Assembly (NCBI GenBank): GCA_041168165.1
Contig: JBEELK010000141.1
Location: 1 to 5,000, forward strand
Source: SXPK01 sp041168165
Lineage (GTDB): Bacteria; Planctomycetota; UBA1135; UBA2386
DNA: 5,000 nt
Direction: 5' to 3'
The notes beneath the pieces are model-generated. The model had not been told where the DNA came from and ran no database searches. It saw only the letters and a list, made by a program, of their open reading frames with translations. Every line of letters begins with the position of its first letter. The stretch's first letter is position 1. The translations under genes were made by a program, and so were the position numbers. This document shows positions 4,870 through 5,000 of this stretch, one piece after another.

Positions 4870-5000
4870 ATGACCTCCTACGACCCGTTGCTGGCCTTCC
4901 GCGCGCGCTTCCCAATCCTGTCGCGCGCCAACTACCTCATCAGCAACTCGCTCGGCGCGATGCCGGGCGCTGCGCGCGAGTCCGTCGGCAAGTTCCTCGA
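4870..5000 (+). CDS. Aminotransferase class V-fold PLP enzyme (kynureninase-like), N-terminal part
   Basis: Only the first 43 codons are in the window; the gene continues past the right edge. The translation begins 'MTSYDPLLAFRARFPILSR' and continues 'ANYLISNSLGAMPGAARES'. The pattern F-R-x-x-F-P-I-L-x-R-x-x-Y-L-I-S-N-S-L-G-A-M-P is the characteristic N-terminal segment of kynureninase/aminotransferase class V-like PLP enzymes. There the N-S-L-G-A-M-P stretch precedes the substrate-binding helix. The PLP lysine and the other active-site residues lie outside the window, so the reaction cannot be stated. Start ATG 4870-4872 places the motif at the usual distance from the N-terminus; no Shine-Dalgarno precedes it. 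The gene is divergent from exonuclease III with 121 nt between the starts. The family call is by recognition of this short segment. Confidence 0.7.
   Translation, partial: MTSYDPLLAFRARFPILSRANYLISNSLGAMPGAARESVGKFL

Noticed and set aside
1..5000. CRISPR arrays, toxin-antitoxin pairs, phage structural genes, riboswitches
   Set aside because: No spaced direct repeats, no recognisable short gene pairs of that kind, no phage structural motifs and no riboswitch-like conserved cores were found on either strand.

Overview
The window is GC-rich DNA with tightly packed ordinary bacterial genes. Several hints point to a Planctomycetota-like organism, at low confidence. The integrase-type fragment at the left edge has a 'HRPSGQ...YLGEHGS' arm-binding motif that I know mainly from planctomycete recombinases. 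Four of the five larger genes have no visible Shine-Dalgarno sequence. The large secreted protein belongs to no family I can name. A different GC-rich Gram-negative lineage is not excluded.

Layout. Positions 1-440 hold a short minus-strand gene that looks like the N-terminal arm-binding part of a tyrosine integrase without its catalytic domain, preceded by small hairpins. Positions 440-514 are a complete minus-strand tRNA-Gly(CCC) with an encoded CCA. The integrase-like gene lies directly beyond the 3' end of the tRNA, the classic arrangement at the edge of an integrated element. Positions 629-2067 are a two-gene minus-strand operon: an SRPBCC-fold ligand-binding protein, then 17 nt later a histone-deacetylase-family deacetylase with all its zinc ligands.

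Positions 2068-2323 are a divergent intergenic region. It is dominated by a terminal-inverted-repeat structure of about 162 bp (2134-2295) that resembles a MITE. A second, degenerate end of the same kind abuts it across a CTAG. Positions 2324-3937 (plus) encode a 537-residue, tryptophan-rich protein of unknown function with a signal peptide. Sixteen nucleotides after its stop, convergent on the minus strand, lies a complete exodeoxyribonuclease III gene (3954-4748). Divergent from that, a PLP-dependent aminotransferase class V/kynureninase-like gene begins at 4870 and runs off the window.

The genes do not form one obvious pathway. They are housekeeping or accessory enzymes: DNA repair, deacetylation, a lipid-binding-like fold and a PLP enzyme. 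I see no defence system, CRISPR array, prophage module or other clear new system. The places most worth a second look are the tRNA/integrase junction, the MITE-like element, the unrecognised secreted protein, and the excess of CGATCG/GCGATCGC sites.
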